A stretch of 47,239 nt of DNA from Leptolyngbyaceae cyanobacterium clean351 (GCA_027451865.1 DAIDHW010000012.1:1-47239), one strand, 5' to 3'. Positions 17,061-27,075 are shown, counted from the first letter of the stretch. Numbers and translations are program-made. The notes: a model not told the origin generated them from the sequence alone.

Positions 17061-19151
17061 ATGAATTCCCCCTTGCGTTTTTTGATGTGCCCACCTGAGC
17101 ACTACGATGTAGACTACGTGATCAATCCCTGGATGGAGGGGAACCTACACAAGTCCTCTCCAGCTAGGGCCCGGGAGCAGTGGCAGCAACTCTACCAGCT
17201 AGTCCAAGCCCACGCTCAGGTGGATCTAGTCACTCCCCAAGCGGGCTGGCCCGACATGGTGTTCACCGCTAACGCAGGACTAGTCCTAGGGCAGACGGCG
17301 GTTTTGAGCCGTTTCTACCACCCGGAACGCCAAGGGGAAGAACCCTACTTTAAGCAGTGGTTTCTCGAGCAGGGCTATCAGGTACGGGAGATGCCCCAAG
17401 ACTTACCCTTTGAGGGAGCCGGGGACGCCCTACTAGACCGGGAAGGGCGCTGGCTATGGGCCGGGTATGGATTTCGCTCAGAACTAGATTCCCACCCCTA
17501 CCTAGCCCGCTGGCTAGACATCGAGGTGCTTTCCTTGCGCCTGGTAGACGAGAGATTCTACCACCTAGACACCTGCTTTTGTCCCCTCCAGGGTGGCTAC
17601 CTGCTCTACTACCCCTCTGCCTTTGACGCCTACTCGAATCGCCTGATCGAGCTGCGTGTCCCCCGGGAAAAAAGAATCATGCTCGAGGAGACTGACGCAG
17701 TGCAGTTTGCGGCCAATGCTGTCAACATCGGCCAGATCGTGATCCTTAACCAGGCCAGCGACCCCCTGAAGACTCACCTACAGCACCACGGCTTCCAAGT
17801 CCTCGAAACTCCCCTGACAGAGTTTCTCAAGGCCGGGGGAGCATCCAAGTGTCTTACTTTGCGGGTGACCGAGCCGGTCATGGAAACCTCCCAGGCCAAA
17901 GCCGGGGTAGCCAGTCGAGTGATCTATCTAGAAGGGCACCTGTTGGACTCAGGTCTGATCAATCGGGCCCTAGATTTGGTTGTGGAAGGGGGGGGAAGCT
18001 TCCAGATTTTAAATTTCCAGTTGGGTCTGCAGCGCCAAAGTACCTCCAGCGCTGAAGTGAAGGTGTCCGCCCCCTCCGGGGAGGTGATGGAAACCCTCAT
18101 GGCCCAGCTCATTGACCTGGGGGCCGCCGCTAGACCCCAGGAGGAGCAAGACGTCTACCTAGAACCAGTCACCCAGGCTGGTACCGCCCCGGAGGATTTT
18201 TATGTCAGTACTATTTATCCCACCGAGGTGCGGGTGGAGGGCACCTGGATCCGTGTCCAGCACCAGCGCATGGATGCGGCCATCGTGGTGGACCGGTCTA
18301 ACCGGCGGGCTAGCTGTAAGCTATTACGAGACCTAGTGGTGGGAGAAGAAATTGTAGTGCGCGTGGAGGGAATCCGGACCGTGCGCAAGCCGGAATCCCG
18401 GGAAGCCAAGCCAGCCCAAGAATTTAGCTTTATGGGGGCTGGGGTTTCCAGTGAGCGCCGGGTAGAACTGGTAGTGGAGCAAATTGCCTGGGAACTGCGC
18501 CACATCCGGGACCAGGGGGGTAGGGTAGTGGTGACGGCCGGTCCTGTGGTGATCCACACCGGGGGGGGAGAGCACTTAGCGCGGCTGATTCGGGAAGGCT
18601 ACGTCCAGGCTCTCCTAGGGGGGAATGCTATCGCTGTCCACGATATCGAGCAGGCCCTGCTCGGCACCTCCCTGGGGGTGGATATGCAGCGGGGGATTTC
18701 GGTCCACGGTGGCCACCGCCATCACCTCAAGGCGATCAACACCATTCGCCAGGCCGGCGGCATCCGCCAGGCAGTCCAGCAGGGCCTCCTCACTCAAGGG
18801 GTGTTCTACGAGTGCGTCCAGAGGGGAGTACCCTTTTCCCTGGCCGGGTCCATCCGCGATGACGGCCCCTTGCCCGATACCTGGATGGACCTGATTCAGG
18901 CCCAGGCAGACTACGCCCGACTTCTGGAAGGGGCAGACTTAATCCTGATGCTTTCCTCGATGCTCCACTCCATTGGCGTAGGCAACATGACCCCGGCCGG
19001 AGTCAAGTTAGTTTGCGTAGACATCAACCCGGCGGTAGTCACCAAACTCAGTGACCGCGGCTCCGTTGAGTCGGTGGGGGTGGTAACTGATGTGGGGTTA
19101 TTCTTAAGCCTGCTCGTGCGTCAGTTAGACCGTCTCAACCTACCCGCCTAA
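17061..19151 (+). CDS. argZ: Arginine dihydrolase / ornithine cyclodeaminase-like enzyme (ArgZ/AgrE)
   Basis: 696 residues, the normal length. The N-terminal arginine dihydrolase domain (about 1-280) converts arginine to ornithine, CO2 and ammonia. The residues known from Synechocystis ArgZ fall at the same numbers here: Asn71 (TANAGLV), His168 (HLDTCFC) and Cys264 (ASKCLTL). The C-terminal part (about 285-690) is the LOR/SDH-like region that in Anabaena AgrE makes proline from ornithine. It remobilises nitrogen from arginine and cyanophycin in the cytosol. Starts 16 bp after the GH57 stop. Confidence 0.95.
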   Translation: MNSPLRFLMCPPEHYDVDYVINPWMEGNLHKSSPARAREQWQQLYQLVQAHAQVDLVTPQAGWPDMVFTANAGLVLGQTAVLSRFYHPERQGEEPYFKQWFLEQGYQVREMPQDLPFEGAGDALLDREGRWLWAGYGFRSELDSHPYLARWLDIEVLSLRLVDERFYHLDTCFCPLQGGYLLYYPSAFDAYSNRLIELRVPREKRIMLEETDAVQFAANAVNIGQIVILNQASDPLKTHLQHHGFQVLETPLTEFLKAGGASKCLTLRVTEPVMETSQAKAGVASRVIYLEGHLLDSGLINRALDLVVEGGGSFQILNFQLGLQRQSTSSAEVKVSAPSGEVMETLMAQLIDLGAAARPQEEQDVYLEPVTQAGTAPEDFYVSTIYPTEVRVEGTWIRVQHQRMDAAIVVDRSNRRASCKLLRDLVVGEEIVVRVEGIRTVRKPESREAKPAQEFSFMGAGVSSERRVELVVEQIAWELRHIRDQGGRVVVTAGPVVIHTGGGEHLARLIREGYVQALLGGNAIAVHDIEQALLGTSLGVDMQRGISVHGGHRHHLKAINTIRQAGGIRQAVQQGLLTQGVFYECVQRGVPFSLAGSIRDDGPLPDTWMDLIQAQADYARLLEGADLILMLSSMLHSIGVGNMTPAGVKLVCVDINPAVVTKLSDRGSVESVGVVTDVGLFLSLLVRQLDRLNLPA

Positions 19152-19156
19152 CCCCC

Positions 19157-19873
19157 ATGTCCGACTCCCTCAAAAGCCGTCAACACCCCCTGATCCGCTC
19201 CCTGGCCGAGACCCTTGAGGCCACCTGGCAGCAATACCTGGACCTGAGCCCCTACCCCCTGCCGGAGGCGATGGGGTTTGTGGAGGGCCGTCTGGAGGGG
19301 GAAAGGCTGGTGATTGAAAACCACTGCTACCAAGCCCGGCAATTTCGCAAGCTCCACCTGGAGTTAGCCCAGGTTGGCCAGAACCTGGATATCCTCCACT
19401 GCGTCATGTTCCCCCACCCCCAGTACGATCTACCCATGTTTGGGGCAGACCTAGTGGGGGGCCGAGGACAGATCAGTGCCGCTATTGCTGACTTGTCGCC
19501 CCTCGGGGGCCCCCTGCCACCAACCTACCAAGAACAGCTGCAGTCCCTCCCGCCCCTGAGTTTTCAGCAGCCGCGCCTACTGCCCGAGTGGGGCCACATC
19601 TTCTCGCCCTTTTGCCTGTTTGTGCGACCCATGGGAGGGTTGGAGGAGGAGCAGTTCCTCGAGCGGGTGAGGACCATGGTGACGATCCACTGCCAAGCCG
19701 CCCAGGCAGCCCAAGTGGTCTCCCCAGAGCGGGCCGCCCAGATCCACCAAGGCCAGCAACTGTACTGCCAGCAACAACAAGAAAACGACAAGACCCGGCG
19801 GGTCCTGGAGAAGGCCTTCGGGGAAGCCTGGGCCGAGACCTACATGACTACAGTCCTCTTTGACGTAGTCTAG
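19157..19873 (+). CDS. pcyA: Phycocyanobilin:ferredoxin oxidoreductase
   Basis: 238 residues, a ferredoxin-dependent bilin reductase that reduces biliverdin IXalpha by four electrons to phycocyanobilin, the phycobilisome and phytochrome chromophore. The active-site His and Asp (His88/Asp105 in Synechocystis numbering) correspond to His81 and Asp98 here, with the same 17-residue spacing, in ILHCVMFPHPQYDLPMFGAD. It starts 5 bp after argZ and ends overlapping the convergent DUF3007 gene by 4 bp. Confidence 0.96.
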   Translation: MSDSLKSRQHPLIRSLAETLEATWQQYLDLSPYPLPEAMGFVEGRLEGERLVIENHCYQARQFRKLHLELAQVGQNLDILHCVMFPHPQYDLPMFGADLVGGRGQISAAIADLSPLGGPLPPTYQEQLQSLPPLSFQQPRLLPEWGHIFSPFCLFVRPMGGLEEEQFLERVRTMVTIHCQAAQAAQVVSPERAAQIHQGQQLYCQQQQENDKTRRVLEKAFGEAWAETYMTTVLFDVV

Positions 19874-20169
19874 GATTTAGGTTCGGCCTGGGACTGTAGT
19901 TGTGCTAATTCTTCGGGGGTGAGTTCCTCAAGCCGTTTTTGCAGTACGGCCTCTTCGTAATCCCGCCGCTGCTGATGGTAGGTCATGCGTTTACTACCGA
20001 CCCGCCACAGGTAGGTGGACAACCAGCCCAGAAGCACCAGGGTAAAGACTCCCTGAACCCCAATCCCCGCCCAGGGAGAGTCCACTCCCAGCAGGGTTAG
20101 GAGCACGTACAGCCCCAGACCACCGCCAGTTAGACCAAGGGCAATGAGGACTAGATCTAGCCGCCGCAT
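19870..20169 (-). CDS. DUF3007 family membrane protein
   Basis: 99 residues with two membrane helices (LVLIALGLTGGGLGLYVLL and GVFTLVLLGWLSTYLW), followed by a charged tail with RRDYEEAVLQKRLEELTPEE, the hallmark of DUF3007. The family is restricted to cyanobacteria and plants. Function unknown. It lies 9 bp after ndhL on the same strand, an adjacency I recall from other cyanobacteria, which suggests a role near thylakoid NDH-1. Confidence 0.88.
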   Translation of the reverse strand: MRRLDLVLIALGLTGGGLGLYVLLTLLGVDSPWAGIGVQGVFTLVLLGWLSTYLWRVGSKRMTYHQQRRDYEEAVLQKRLEELTPEELAQLQSQAEPKS

Positions 20170-20178
20170 CCTCTCCCC

Positions 20179-20406
20179 CTAAACCACTGAGCGGGGGCGG
20201 GGCCGGAAGTTTAAAAAAGGCGCCCACAGTAGTAGACCCGGGAAGAAGAGGAAGACCAGGAAGTACAGTAGCAGCCGCTCTACAGAACTAGCCACGTACC
20301 AGCGGGCCCGCAGGTAAAAGTACAGCATTAGGGGCAGGACCAGCAGGTAAGCCCCGGCCAGGGCCAGGTAAAGACCCGGCAGTAGGAAATCAGTTGTGGC
20401 AGGCAT
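20179..20406 (-). CDS. ndhL: NAD(P)H-quinone oxidoreductase subunit L
   Basis: 75 residues from ATG 20406. The open frame continues upstream to 20538, but the extra 44 residues do not fit the family and would overlap the divergent ictB region. Two membrane helices flank the conserved loop [20 protein letters not shown], followed by PRPRS. NdhL is an oxygenic-photosynthesis-specific subunit that anchors the hydrophilic arm of thylakoid NDH-1, which drives cyclic electron flow and CO2 uptake. Confidence 0.93.
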   Translation of the reverse strand: MPATTDFLLPGLYLALAGAYLLVLPLMLYFYLRARWYVASSVERLLLYFLVFLFFPGLLLWAPFLNFRPRPRSVV

Positions 20407-20575
20407 AGTGAATACTGAGTGGGGATAATAACTGCTCCTTCCAGGGTAAACGGTTTGGCCCGCGAAGTGACGCAGAGTTTTTTGATGGTAAGTAAAGCGG
20501 CTAGTCAATAGCTCCCGCACCCTGGGCTGACCCTCCATGGGTTATAATCTCCACGCCGCCCACAATTCCCACCCT

Positions 20576-21985
20576 ATGAAGAATTGGCAACTGCTAACCC
20601 TTAACGGCCTCCCCATCCCCCAGTGGCGCCAGTCTAGCTACCTCAATCACCTGGTCGGCCTGCTAGAACCTTGGCGGCAGGGGAGTTGGCTGATGCGGTG
20701 GGCCGAACCCCTTGGGGTTCTCTTGGTGAGTGCTGTATTTGCGGCCGCCCCCTTCATTGCCAATGACTTTACCGGCCTGCTCCTGCTATCCTGTGCGGGT
20801 TACTGGGTAATCCTTACCCTCTCAGACCCGCTCCCCCGGCTGCCGCGGGGGATGACCGCTACTCACCTGATTATCTTGTTGTACTGGGGAATTAACTGCG
20901 TGGCAGCTGCCTTCTCGCCTGTCAAGCGGCCCGCCTTCATCGGCCTGGGCAAGCTAACCTTGTACCTGGTTCTGTTTGCCCTGTTGGCCCGGCTGTTTCG
21001 CTCGGCCCGGGCCCGAGCCTGGGTAGTCACGGTTTACCTCCTAGCTGCCCTAGTGGTGAGCCTACACGGAATCAACCAGTGGTTCTCTGGGGCAGCGGCC
21101 TTGGCTACCTGGGTCGACCCCGAATCCCCCCTGGCCAATATTACCCGGGTCTACAGTTTCCTGGGTAACCCCAACCTCCTGGCAGCCTACCTGGTGCCGG
21201 CCATTGGCCTGAGCGCGGTGGCTATTCTGGCCTGGCCTGGAGTAGTCACCAAGGTACTGGCGGTGCTGATGCTAGGGGCTAACACCACGTGCCTGGTCTT
21301 CACCTTTAGTCGGGGGGGCTGGATTGGCGCCGTGGTCACCCTAGCCCTACTGCTGCTCGGCCTAGTGTACTGGTACAGTGACCGCCTCCCGGCCTTCTGG
21401 CGTCTCTGGGCTCTGCCAACGGTGATCGCCGGGCTTGGGGCTGTGCTGCTGGTGGGGTTATTACTCGTTCCCAGCCTACGGGAGCGGGTCCTGAGCATTT
21501 TTGCCGGTCGCCAGGACAGTAGCAACAACTTCCGGATCAATGTCTGGGAGGCGGTCCTGGCAATGATTCGCCACAGCCCGGTTCTGGGTTATGGCCCTGG
21601 CAACCAGGTCTTCAACCGGATCTACCCCCTGTTTCAGCACCCCCGCTTCAACGCCCTAGGCACCTACTGCATCCCCTTGGAAATTGCCGTCGAAAGTGGT
21701 CTGGTGGGGTTGGGAGCCTTTCTGTGGGCCCTGGCCGCCACGGCTCACCGGTGGTGGCTGCAGTTGACAGAAGCTAGGGCCCGCCAGGACCAGGAGGCCC
21801 TATGGTTAATTGCGGCGGGAGCGATTTTGGTGGGTATGATGGCCCATGGCCTGGTGGACACAGTGTGGTATCGACCAGAGGTAAATACCCTGTGGTGGAT
21901 GCTCATGGCCCTGGTGGTGAGTTATCGGGTGCCGAGACAGGCGGGGTCAAGGATAAACACCGCCTCTGTGCGTCCCCCCTCTTGA
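20576..21985 (+). CDS. ictB: IctB family membrane protein (O-antigen ligase-like)
   Basis: 469 residues from ATG 20576 (the longer start at 20537 is unsupported), the usual IctB length. About ten membrane segments and the Wzy/O-antigen ligase-type region VYSFLGNPNLLAAYLVPA and VFTFSRGGWIGAV are visible. IctB was linked to inorganic carbon accumulation in Synechococcus, but its biochemical role is still debated and it may be a ligase. It is divergent from ndhL, and its 3' end overlaps the convergent cheW gene by 64 bp. Confidence 0.92.
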   Translation: MKNWQLLTLNGLPIPQWRQSSYLNHLVGLLEPWRQGSWLMRWAEPLGVLLVSAVFAAAPFIANDFTGLLLLSCAGYWVILTLSDPLPRLPRGMTATHLIILLYWGINCVAAAFSPVKRPAFIGLGKLTLYLVLFALLARLFRSARARAWVVTVYLLAALVVSLHGINQWFSGAAALATWVDPESPLANITRVYSFLGNPNLLAAYLVPAIGLSAVAILAWPGVVTKVLAVLMLGANTTCLVFTFSRGGWIGAVVTLALLLLGLVYWYSDRLPAFWRLWALPTVIAGLGAVLLVGLLLVPSLRERVLSIFAGRQDSSNNFRINVWEAVLAMIRHSPVLGYGPGNQVFNRIYPLFQHPRFNALGTYCIPLEIAVESGLVGLGAFLWALAATAHRWWLQLTEARARQDQEALWLIAAGAILVGMMAHGLVDTVWYRPEVNTLWWMLMALVVSYRVPRQAGSRINTASVRPPS

Positions 21986-22380
21986 GCCACTAGGGCCACG
22001 TGGCTGGCGATGCCGAGGGTGTCAGAACGCCGGTAGGAGGGAGGAATCTGCCGGACCTGTTCTCGGGGACAGTCTAGGAGGGTGGGCAGCTCGGGGACCG
22101 GCACCCCAAAGAACTCACCCCCGAGGCCCCGGACCACAATCAAGTATCCCTGGGCCGGCAGCTCCCCTTCCCGGCGGAAGATAGCTTGGTGGAGGTCAAG
22201 GACCGTTAGTTCTTGGTCCTCCAGGTGGGCCACCCCCGTGTAGGAAAGACCACTGGCGGAGGTGAATGCTTGGGGGATAATTTTCTGAACCGCCGCCAAC
22301 GGAAAGCCCAGGGTCAGATTGCCCACCGGGAAAGCCAACAGGCGCAAGGTCAGGGACTGGTCAGTGAGGGAGGTTGCCAT
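21922..22380 (-). CDS. CheW-like domain protein
   Basis: 152 residues, a single CheW domain: LRLLAFPVGNLTLGFPLAAVQKII, GVAHLEDQELTVLDLHQAIF, YLIVVRGLGGEFFGVPV and LDCPREQVRQIPP. CheW proteins couple receptors to CheA kinases. No CheA, CheY or receptor gene is in the window, so this is an orphan, perhaps acting in phototaxis or pilus signalling. The 3' end overlaps that of ictB. Confidence 0.85.
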   Translation of the reverse strand: MATSLTDQSLTLRLLAFPVGNLTLGFPLAAVQKIIPQAFTSASGLSYTGVAHLEDQELTVLDLHQAIFRREGELPAQGYLIVVRGLGGEFFGVPVPELPTLLDCPREQVRQIPPSYRRSDTLGIASHVALVAQEGGRTEAVFILDPACLGTR

Positions 22381-22440
22381 GGGGATTTAATTGCCTCCGA
22401 TCCAGGAGAGGAGTTTAAGGGAAATTGTCGGCGCTGGCCT

Positions 22441-23235
22441 CTACTCTAACCATACCGGGTCCCCGCGGGTAACAGTACCCCCCGCCACCACGGCAGCACG
22501 TACCCCTGCTACGGCCTGATTATGTTCGACGGTAGTGCCTAGAATCCCCGGGTCTGCCGGCAGCCCGGGCTGGGGGAGAGTGGTGACTACACAGCGACGG
22601 CAGGGCCGCTCCAGACGCAAGCGCACCTCGTCGCCGAGGGCCAGGGTCTTACCGATCCAGGCCTGCTCTGGAAACCCTGGCCCAGCCACCCGGAGGAGAA
22701 AATTAGGTCGGAACCGGACGGGAGTAAAATCCCCTGGAGGATAAAGAGCTCCCAGGATCTCCAGGGTAGCCGTGGTAATCAGATGCACCAGCGAGGAATC
22801 AAAGAAGGTCCCTGGGGGCATAAACAACTGGGTAACCTGGTCCTGATGGTCTAGACCTGGCAGGGGCGGCCAGTACTTATCCAGACTGGCCTGGGGCGGG
22901 GCACTGGCCCACAGTTGGACTGGCCGGCCGAGGAACTCCCCCAGAGCCCTCTCATCCATCTCCCCGGTCGGCCCCCAAATCTGCACCGGCGGCAGGGGCT
23001 CCCCTAGGACAGGAGCGGCGGCGAACTGGGCCTGGAGTTCCAGCAGGCGCCGCCAGCGCTGGGGATACTTAGCACTAGCGACCCGACCCGTTTGCAGGTC
23101 CCCGAGGGCGTAGCCCCGGTCCCCGAGGACTCCCTGGTCCCCCACTAGGGCCACCGCTAATTCTTCCCCCTGCATGGATTTGACCGGGTAGCGCCATAGA
23201 CGCTCCACCACCCCCAGGGGAGGATTGATTAACAC
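22441..23235 (-). CDS. MOSC domain-containing protein
   Basis: 264 residues. The N-terminal MOSC beta-barrel region starts VERLWRYPVKSMQGEEL. The C-terminal MOSC domain carries the conserved cysteine in RPCRRCVVTTLPQPG and ends GVRAAVVAGGTVTRGDPV. Proteins of this type bind or transfer sulfur to molybdenum cofactor. Without a ferredoxin domain or a neighbour the substrate is unclear. It is in the same orientation as cheW, 60 bp upstream of it. Confidence 0.88.
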   Translation of the reverse strand: MLINPPLGVVERLWRYPVKSMQGEELAVALVGDQGVLGDRGYALGDLQTGRVASAKYPQRWRRLLELQAQFAAAPVLGEPLPPVQIWGPTGEMDERALGEFLGRPVQLWASAPPQASLDKYWPPLPGLDHQDQVTQLFMPPGTFFDSSLVHLITTATLEILGALYPPGDFTPVRFRPNFLLRVAGPGFPEQAWIGKTLALGDEVRLRLERPCRRCVVTTLPQPGLPADPGILGTTVEHNQAVAGVRAAVVAGGTVTRGDPVWLE

Positions 23236-23309
23236 CCCTTAGACACCCCTACCGCCGCTAACTGGGTGATTTCAGATTATCATGGCTCTCAGCTTTGGAC
23301 AGCACCACC

Positions 23310-23822
23310 ATGGACCTTAAGTCTCTCATCCGCGACGTGCCTGATTTCCCCCAGGCCGGGATCATGTTCCGGGATATTACCACCCTGCTAGCCGACCCCG
23401 GGGGCCTACGCTACACCCTAGACAGCCTCACCCAGAAGTGCGCCGGTCTGGGGGTAGACCGGGTGGTGGGGATTGAATCCCGGGGCTTTATTGTGGGAGT
23501 CCCCTTGGCAGAGAAGCTAGGGGTCGGGTTTGTGCCCGCTCGCAAACCCGGTAAGCTACCAGCGGCGGTCCACAGTATTGAGTACAGCCTTGAGTACGGC
23601 ACCGACCGCCTGGAAATCCACCAGGACGCCCTCCAGCCCGGCAATCGGGTCCTGATTGCCGATGACGTAATTGCCACCGGCGGCACCGCTCTAGCCGCCG
23701 CAGACCTAGTCGCCCAAACCGGCGCCATCCTCGCGGGCTTTGCTTTCGTGATCGAGTTAGCTGGTCTCCAGGGCCGCTCACGACTGCCCCAAGTGCCGAT
23801 TATTACCCTAGTGGAATACTAG
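23310..23822 (+). CDS. apt: Adenine phosphoribosyltransferase
   Basis: 170 residues from ATG 23310 ([20 protein letters not shown]). The frame also opens at TTG 23295, but the ATG fits the family. It salvages adenine to AMP using PRPP. The PRPP-binding motif [17 protein letters not shown] is intact, as is [18 protein letters not shown]. The ABC permease gene follows after 20 bp. Confidence 0.97.
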   Translation: MDLKSLIRDVPDFPQAGIMFRDITTLLADPGGLRYTLDSLTQKCAGLGVDRVVGIESRGFIVGVPLAEKLGVGFVPARKPGKLPAAVHSIEYSLEYGTDRLEIHQDALQPGNRVLIADDVIATGGTALAAADLVAQTGAILAGFAFVIELAGLQGRSRLPQVPIITLVEY

Positions 23823-23842
23823 GGGGGGACACTAGCCGGCCC

Positions 23843-24805
23843 ATGGCACCGTTCCTCAAGCGCCTCCTCCAGGCCCTGCTGACCCTACTTTTAGCCTCGG
23901 CTTTGAGTTTTCTGCTCATTCAGCTAGCGCCGGGGAACTACCTGGAAACCCTGCAGCAAAACCCCCACATTTCCCCGGAGCGGATTGAACAGCTGCGGCA
24001 GCAGTTCGGCCTGGACCGTCCCTGGCCGGAGCAGTACCTGCGCTGGCTCTGGCAAGCCCTCCATGGTAACTTCGGCACCAGTTTTGTCTACCAGCGACCG
24101 GTGGGCAGTCTCTTGCTAGAGCGCGTCCCCGCCACCTTGCTGATGACGGTCACTTCCCTTATGTGTACCTGGGGAGTAGCTATTCCCCTGGGAATTCTGG
24201 CGGCGGTGCATCAGAACCGCTGGTTAGACCGGAGCCTGAGCGTCCTGAGTTATCTGGGTCAGGGGCTCCCTAGCTACGTGGTGGCCCTGGGATTGTTGTT
24301 GCTAGCCCAGGATAGCGCCCCCCTCCTCCCGGTAGGGGGGATGACAAGTATTGACTTTGACCAGTTTTCCCCGGGTGGCAAACTCCTAGACCTGGCCTGG
24401 CATTTGCTGCTGCCGGTAGTGGCCCTGAGCGTGACCAGTTTCGCTGGGCTGCAGCGGATCATGCGGGGGGAGCTCCTAGACGTACTCCGGCAAGACTACA
24501 TCCTCACGGCCCGGGCCAAGGGCTTGTCGGAAACTAGGGTGGTCTACGTCCATGCCCTGCGCAACGCCCTCAATCCCCTGATCACCCTGCTGGGATTTGA
24601 GTTGGCAAGCCTGTTGGGGGGAGCCTTCGTGACTGAATTCATCTTTAATTGGCCCGGCTTGGGCCGGCTGATCCTCCAGGCGGTCAAGGCCCAGGACATC
24701 TACCTAGTAATGGCTAGTCTGGTAATGGGTGGGGTGATGCTGATCCTAGGCAACCTGATTGCTGACCTGCTGCTGCGGCTGGCGGACCCGCGGATCCACC
24801 CCTAG
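23843..24805 (+). CDS. ABC transporter permease, DppB/OppB type
   Basis: 320 residues, six membrane helices, with the N-terminal region FLLIQLAPGNYLETL typical of the dipeptide/oligopeptide/nickel permease family. The EAA loop that contacts the ATPase is DYILTARAKGLSETRVVYVH, near residue 220. No partner permease (DppC), ATPase or binding protein is adjacent, so the rest of the transporter is encoded elsewhere. The substrate is probably a peptide, but this is not shown by the sequence. Confidence 0.9.
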   Translation: MAPFLKRLLQALLTLLLASALSFLLIQLAPGNYLETLQQNPHISPERIEQLRQQFGLDRPWPEQYLRWLWQALHGNFGTSFVYQRPVGSLLLERVPATLLMTVTSLMCTWGVAIPLGILAAVHQNRWLDRSLSVLSYLGQGLPSYVVALGLLLLAQDSAPLLPVGGMTSIDFDQFSPGGKLLDLAWHLLLPVVALSVTSFAGLQRIMRGELLDVLRQDYILTARAKGLSETRVVYVHALRNALNPLITLLGFELASLLGGAFVTEFIFNWPGLGRLILQAVKAQDIYLVMASLVMGGVMLILGNLIADLLLRLADPRIHP

Positions 24806-24808
24806 GGC

Positions 24809-25729
24809 CTAGAGCCGATCGGCGGGGGTCTCCGGGAGGGTAAACTTTTGGCTGGCGGTAGGATTGAGACTAATGAGGGCCGCTAGGTTTTGCCTGAGGG
24901 TATTGCAGAGGATGTCTAGGGGCAGGTCGTTGACGTCCCCATCAAAGGGGTTCTCAATTTCCACACCAATTTCTTCGACCCCAAGCAGGGTGAAGCTAAC
25001 CAGAATCGTCACCACTATCGTCCAGGGCCCCAGGCGGCCGACGATCTCAAAGGGTAATGTCAGGCAGTACACCAACAGTAGTTGCTTAATGTGAATAGCG
25101 TAGACCAAGGGAATTGGGGTCTTGGCAATCCGCTCACAGCTGCCTAGATAGGCAACTAGGTTATCTAGGAGCTGGTTAAGATCATTCATCTGGTAGACAC
25201 TCAGGCAACCCCGCTCGTACTGGGCGTGGAGGTACTCACCGATCCAGAAGGCCAACGCTAGGGGGGGGTGAGGATGGTGTACCAGAACCTGATACTGACT
25301 TGGGGGGACTAGGCTGGCCAACTCGTGGTCGACCGGGCGATGCCGCAGGTGAAGTTTAGTGGCCACGGCAAAGGCGACCGTCATCTGCAGGACCCGGACT
25401 TTAGCCTGCCGGTCTTGGGGGGTATGCTCCTCCACCTCCACCCAGACCCGCCGGCTCAGGTTGCGGGTGGCGTTGACGATATTGCCCCACTGCTTGCGGC
25501 CCTCCCAAAAGCGGTCGTAGGAGGTGTTGGTGCGAAATACCAGCAGCAGACTGAGCACCACAGAGGGGGCAACCTCCAAACCAGCGGGCCAGTCCGGGAG
25601 CACAGCAAAGCCCCGCAGCCCTAACGCCACCACCGCCACCGCGCCGCAAAGGAATATCCGCGGTAGGGTCGCCGGCAGGATGGAAGCGCGCAGATTAAAG
25701 GCCAGGCCAAGCCAGGAATTTTGCTTCAA
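24809..25729 (-). CDS. Bestrophin-like ion channel (UPF0187 family)
   Basis: 306 residues with four membrane helices. The conserved segment FRTNTSYDRFWEGRKQWG near residue 70 and the C-terminal FTLLGVEEIGVEIENPF mark bacterial bestrophins, pentameric anion or cation channels. Related thylakoid bestrophins conduct chloride and bicarbonate. Whether this one does is unknown. Its 3' end is 3 bp from the convergent permease gene. Confidence 0.9.
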   Translation of the reverse strand: MKQNSWLGLAFNLRASILPATLPRIFLCGAVAVVALGLRGFAVLPDWPAGLEVAPSVVLSLLLVFRTNTSYDRFWEGRKQWGNIVNATRNLSRRVWVEVEEHTPQDRQAKVRVLQMTVAFAVATKLHLRHRPVDHELASLVPPSQYQVLVHHPHPPLALAFWIGEYLHAQYERGCLSVYQMNDLNQLLDNLVAYLGSCERIAKTPIPLVYAIHIKQLLLVYCLTLPFEIVGRLGPWTIVVTILVSFTLLGVEEIGVEIENPFDGDVNDLPLDILCNTLRQNLAALISLNPTASQKFTLPETPADRL

Positions 25730-25896
25730 GGTAGATTATAGTGCCTTTGTTCAGAAAGTCTGAGGGGGCCTAGGCAAGGTACACTGGAAAGGATAGTTCC
25801 TAAGGATCTTACAGTCATTAGGTCACCAAAGGACTTCCCCAAAAGCTGGGGATTGGCCTCAAGGAGTTTTGCACCCCGGATTTTTAGGTACTGATC

Positions 25897-27075
25897 ATGC
25901 GTGTAATCCTCTTAACGGGGAAAGGCGGCGTCGGTAAAACCTCCGTCGCCGCGGCCACGGGTCTGCGCTGTGCGGCCATGGGATATCGGACCCTAGTCCT
26001 AAGCACCGACCCGGCTCACTCCCTGGCTGACAGTTTTGACCAGGAGCTAGGCCACGACCCCCGGCTGATCAAGCCCCACCTATGGGGGGCAGAACTAGAC
26101 GCCCTCAGGGAACTAGAAAGCAACTGGGGAGCGGTCAAACGCTATATTACCCAAGTTTTGCAGGCCCGGGGCCTAGATGGGGTGGAAGCGGAGGAATTGG
26201 CGATCCTACCGGGCATGGATGAGATCTTTAGCCTGGTGCGCATGAAGCGTCACCAGGATGAGGGGGAGTTTGACGTGCTAGTGATTGACTCGGCCCCCAC
26301 CGGTACGGCTTTGCGACTTTTGAGCCTGCCGGAGGTGGCCGGGTGGTACATGCGCCGATTCTACAAGCCCCTGCAGAGAATGTCCGCGGCCCTGCGCCCC
26401 CTAGTAGAGCCAATTTTTCGGCCCCTGACTGGGTTTTCCCTGCCGGATAACGAGGTGATGGATGCCCCCTACGAGTTCTACCAGCAGATCGAAGCCCTAG
26501 CCCAGGTGCTAACAGACCCCACTCAAACAACGGTGCGACTAGTAACTAACCCGGAAAAAATGGTGATCAAGGAGTCCCTCCGGGCCCATGCCTACCTAAG
26601 CCTTTACAATGTGGCCACGGATATGGTGATCGCCAACCGAATCATCCCCGATGAGGTGACGGACCCCTTTTTCCAGCGCTGGAAGGTAGCCCAAGAGCGC
26701 TACCGCCAGGAGATCCATGAGGACTTTTGCCCCCTACCGGTGCGGGAGGTGCCCTTGTTTACCGAGGAGTTGTGCGGTCTGCCAGCCCTCGAGCGCCTTG
26801 CGCAGGTCCTGTACGGTGACGAGGACCCCACGCAGGTCTACTACAAGGAGACCACCATGCGGGTAGTCCAGGAGCAAAATCAGTACAGCCTTGAGCTTTA
26901 CCTGCCGGGCATTCCCAAGGACCGGGTGGAATTGGCCAAAAATGGCGACGAACTCACCGTCCGGATCGGCAATCACCGCCGGAATCTGGTCCTTCCCCAG
27001 GCCCTTGCCCTGCTGCAGCCCGCCGGGGCCAAGCTCGAGGATGACTACCTGAAGATTCGCTTCAGCGGCTCTTAG
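25897..27075 (+). CDS. Get3d-like ATPase with intact P-loop and C-terminal alpha-crystallin-like domain
   Basis: 392 residues. It has an intact deviant Walker [10 protein letters not shown], with signature Lys9 and P-loop Lys14, switch I STDPAHS (36-42) and switch [12 protein letters not shown]. The C-terminal 70 residues ([16 protein letters not shown] to [15 protein letters not shown]) match an Hsp20/alpha-crystallin-like domain, the feature that distinguishes cyanobacterial and plastid Get3d from tail-anchored-protein Get3. It is probably a chaperone-like cytosolic ATPase. The client is unknown. It is a clear paralogue of the degenerate protein at 12768. Confidence 0.9.
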   Translation: MRVILLTGKGGVGKTSVAAATGLRCAAMGYRTLVLSTDPAHSLADSFDQELGHDPRLIKPHLWGAELDALRELESNWGAVKRYITQVLQARGLDGVEAEELAILPGMDEIFSLVRMKRHQDEGEFDVLVIDSAPTGTALRLLSLPEVAGWYMRRFYKPLQRMSAALRPLVEPIFRPLTGFSLPDNEVMDAPYEFYQQIEALAQVLTDPTQTTVRLVTNPEKMVIKESLRAHAYLSLYNVATDMVIANRIIPDEVTDPFFQRWKVAQERYRQEIHEDFCPLPVREVPLFTEELCGLPALERLAQVLYGDEDPTQVYYKETTMRVVQEQNQYSLELYLPGIPKDRVELAKNGDELTVRIGNHRRNLVLPQALALLQPAGAKLEDDYLKIRFSGS

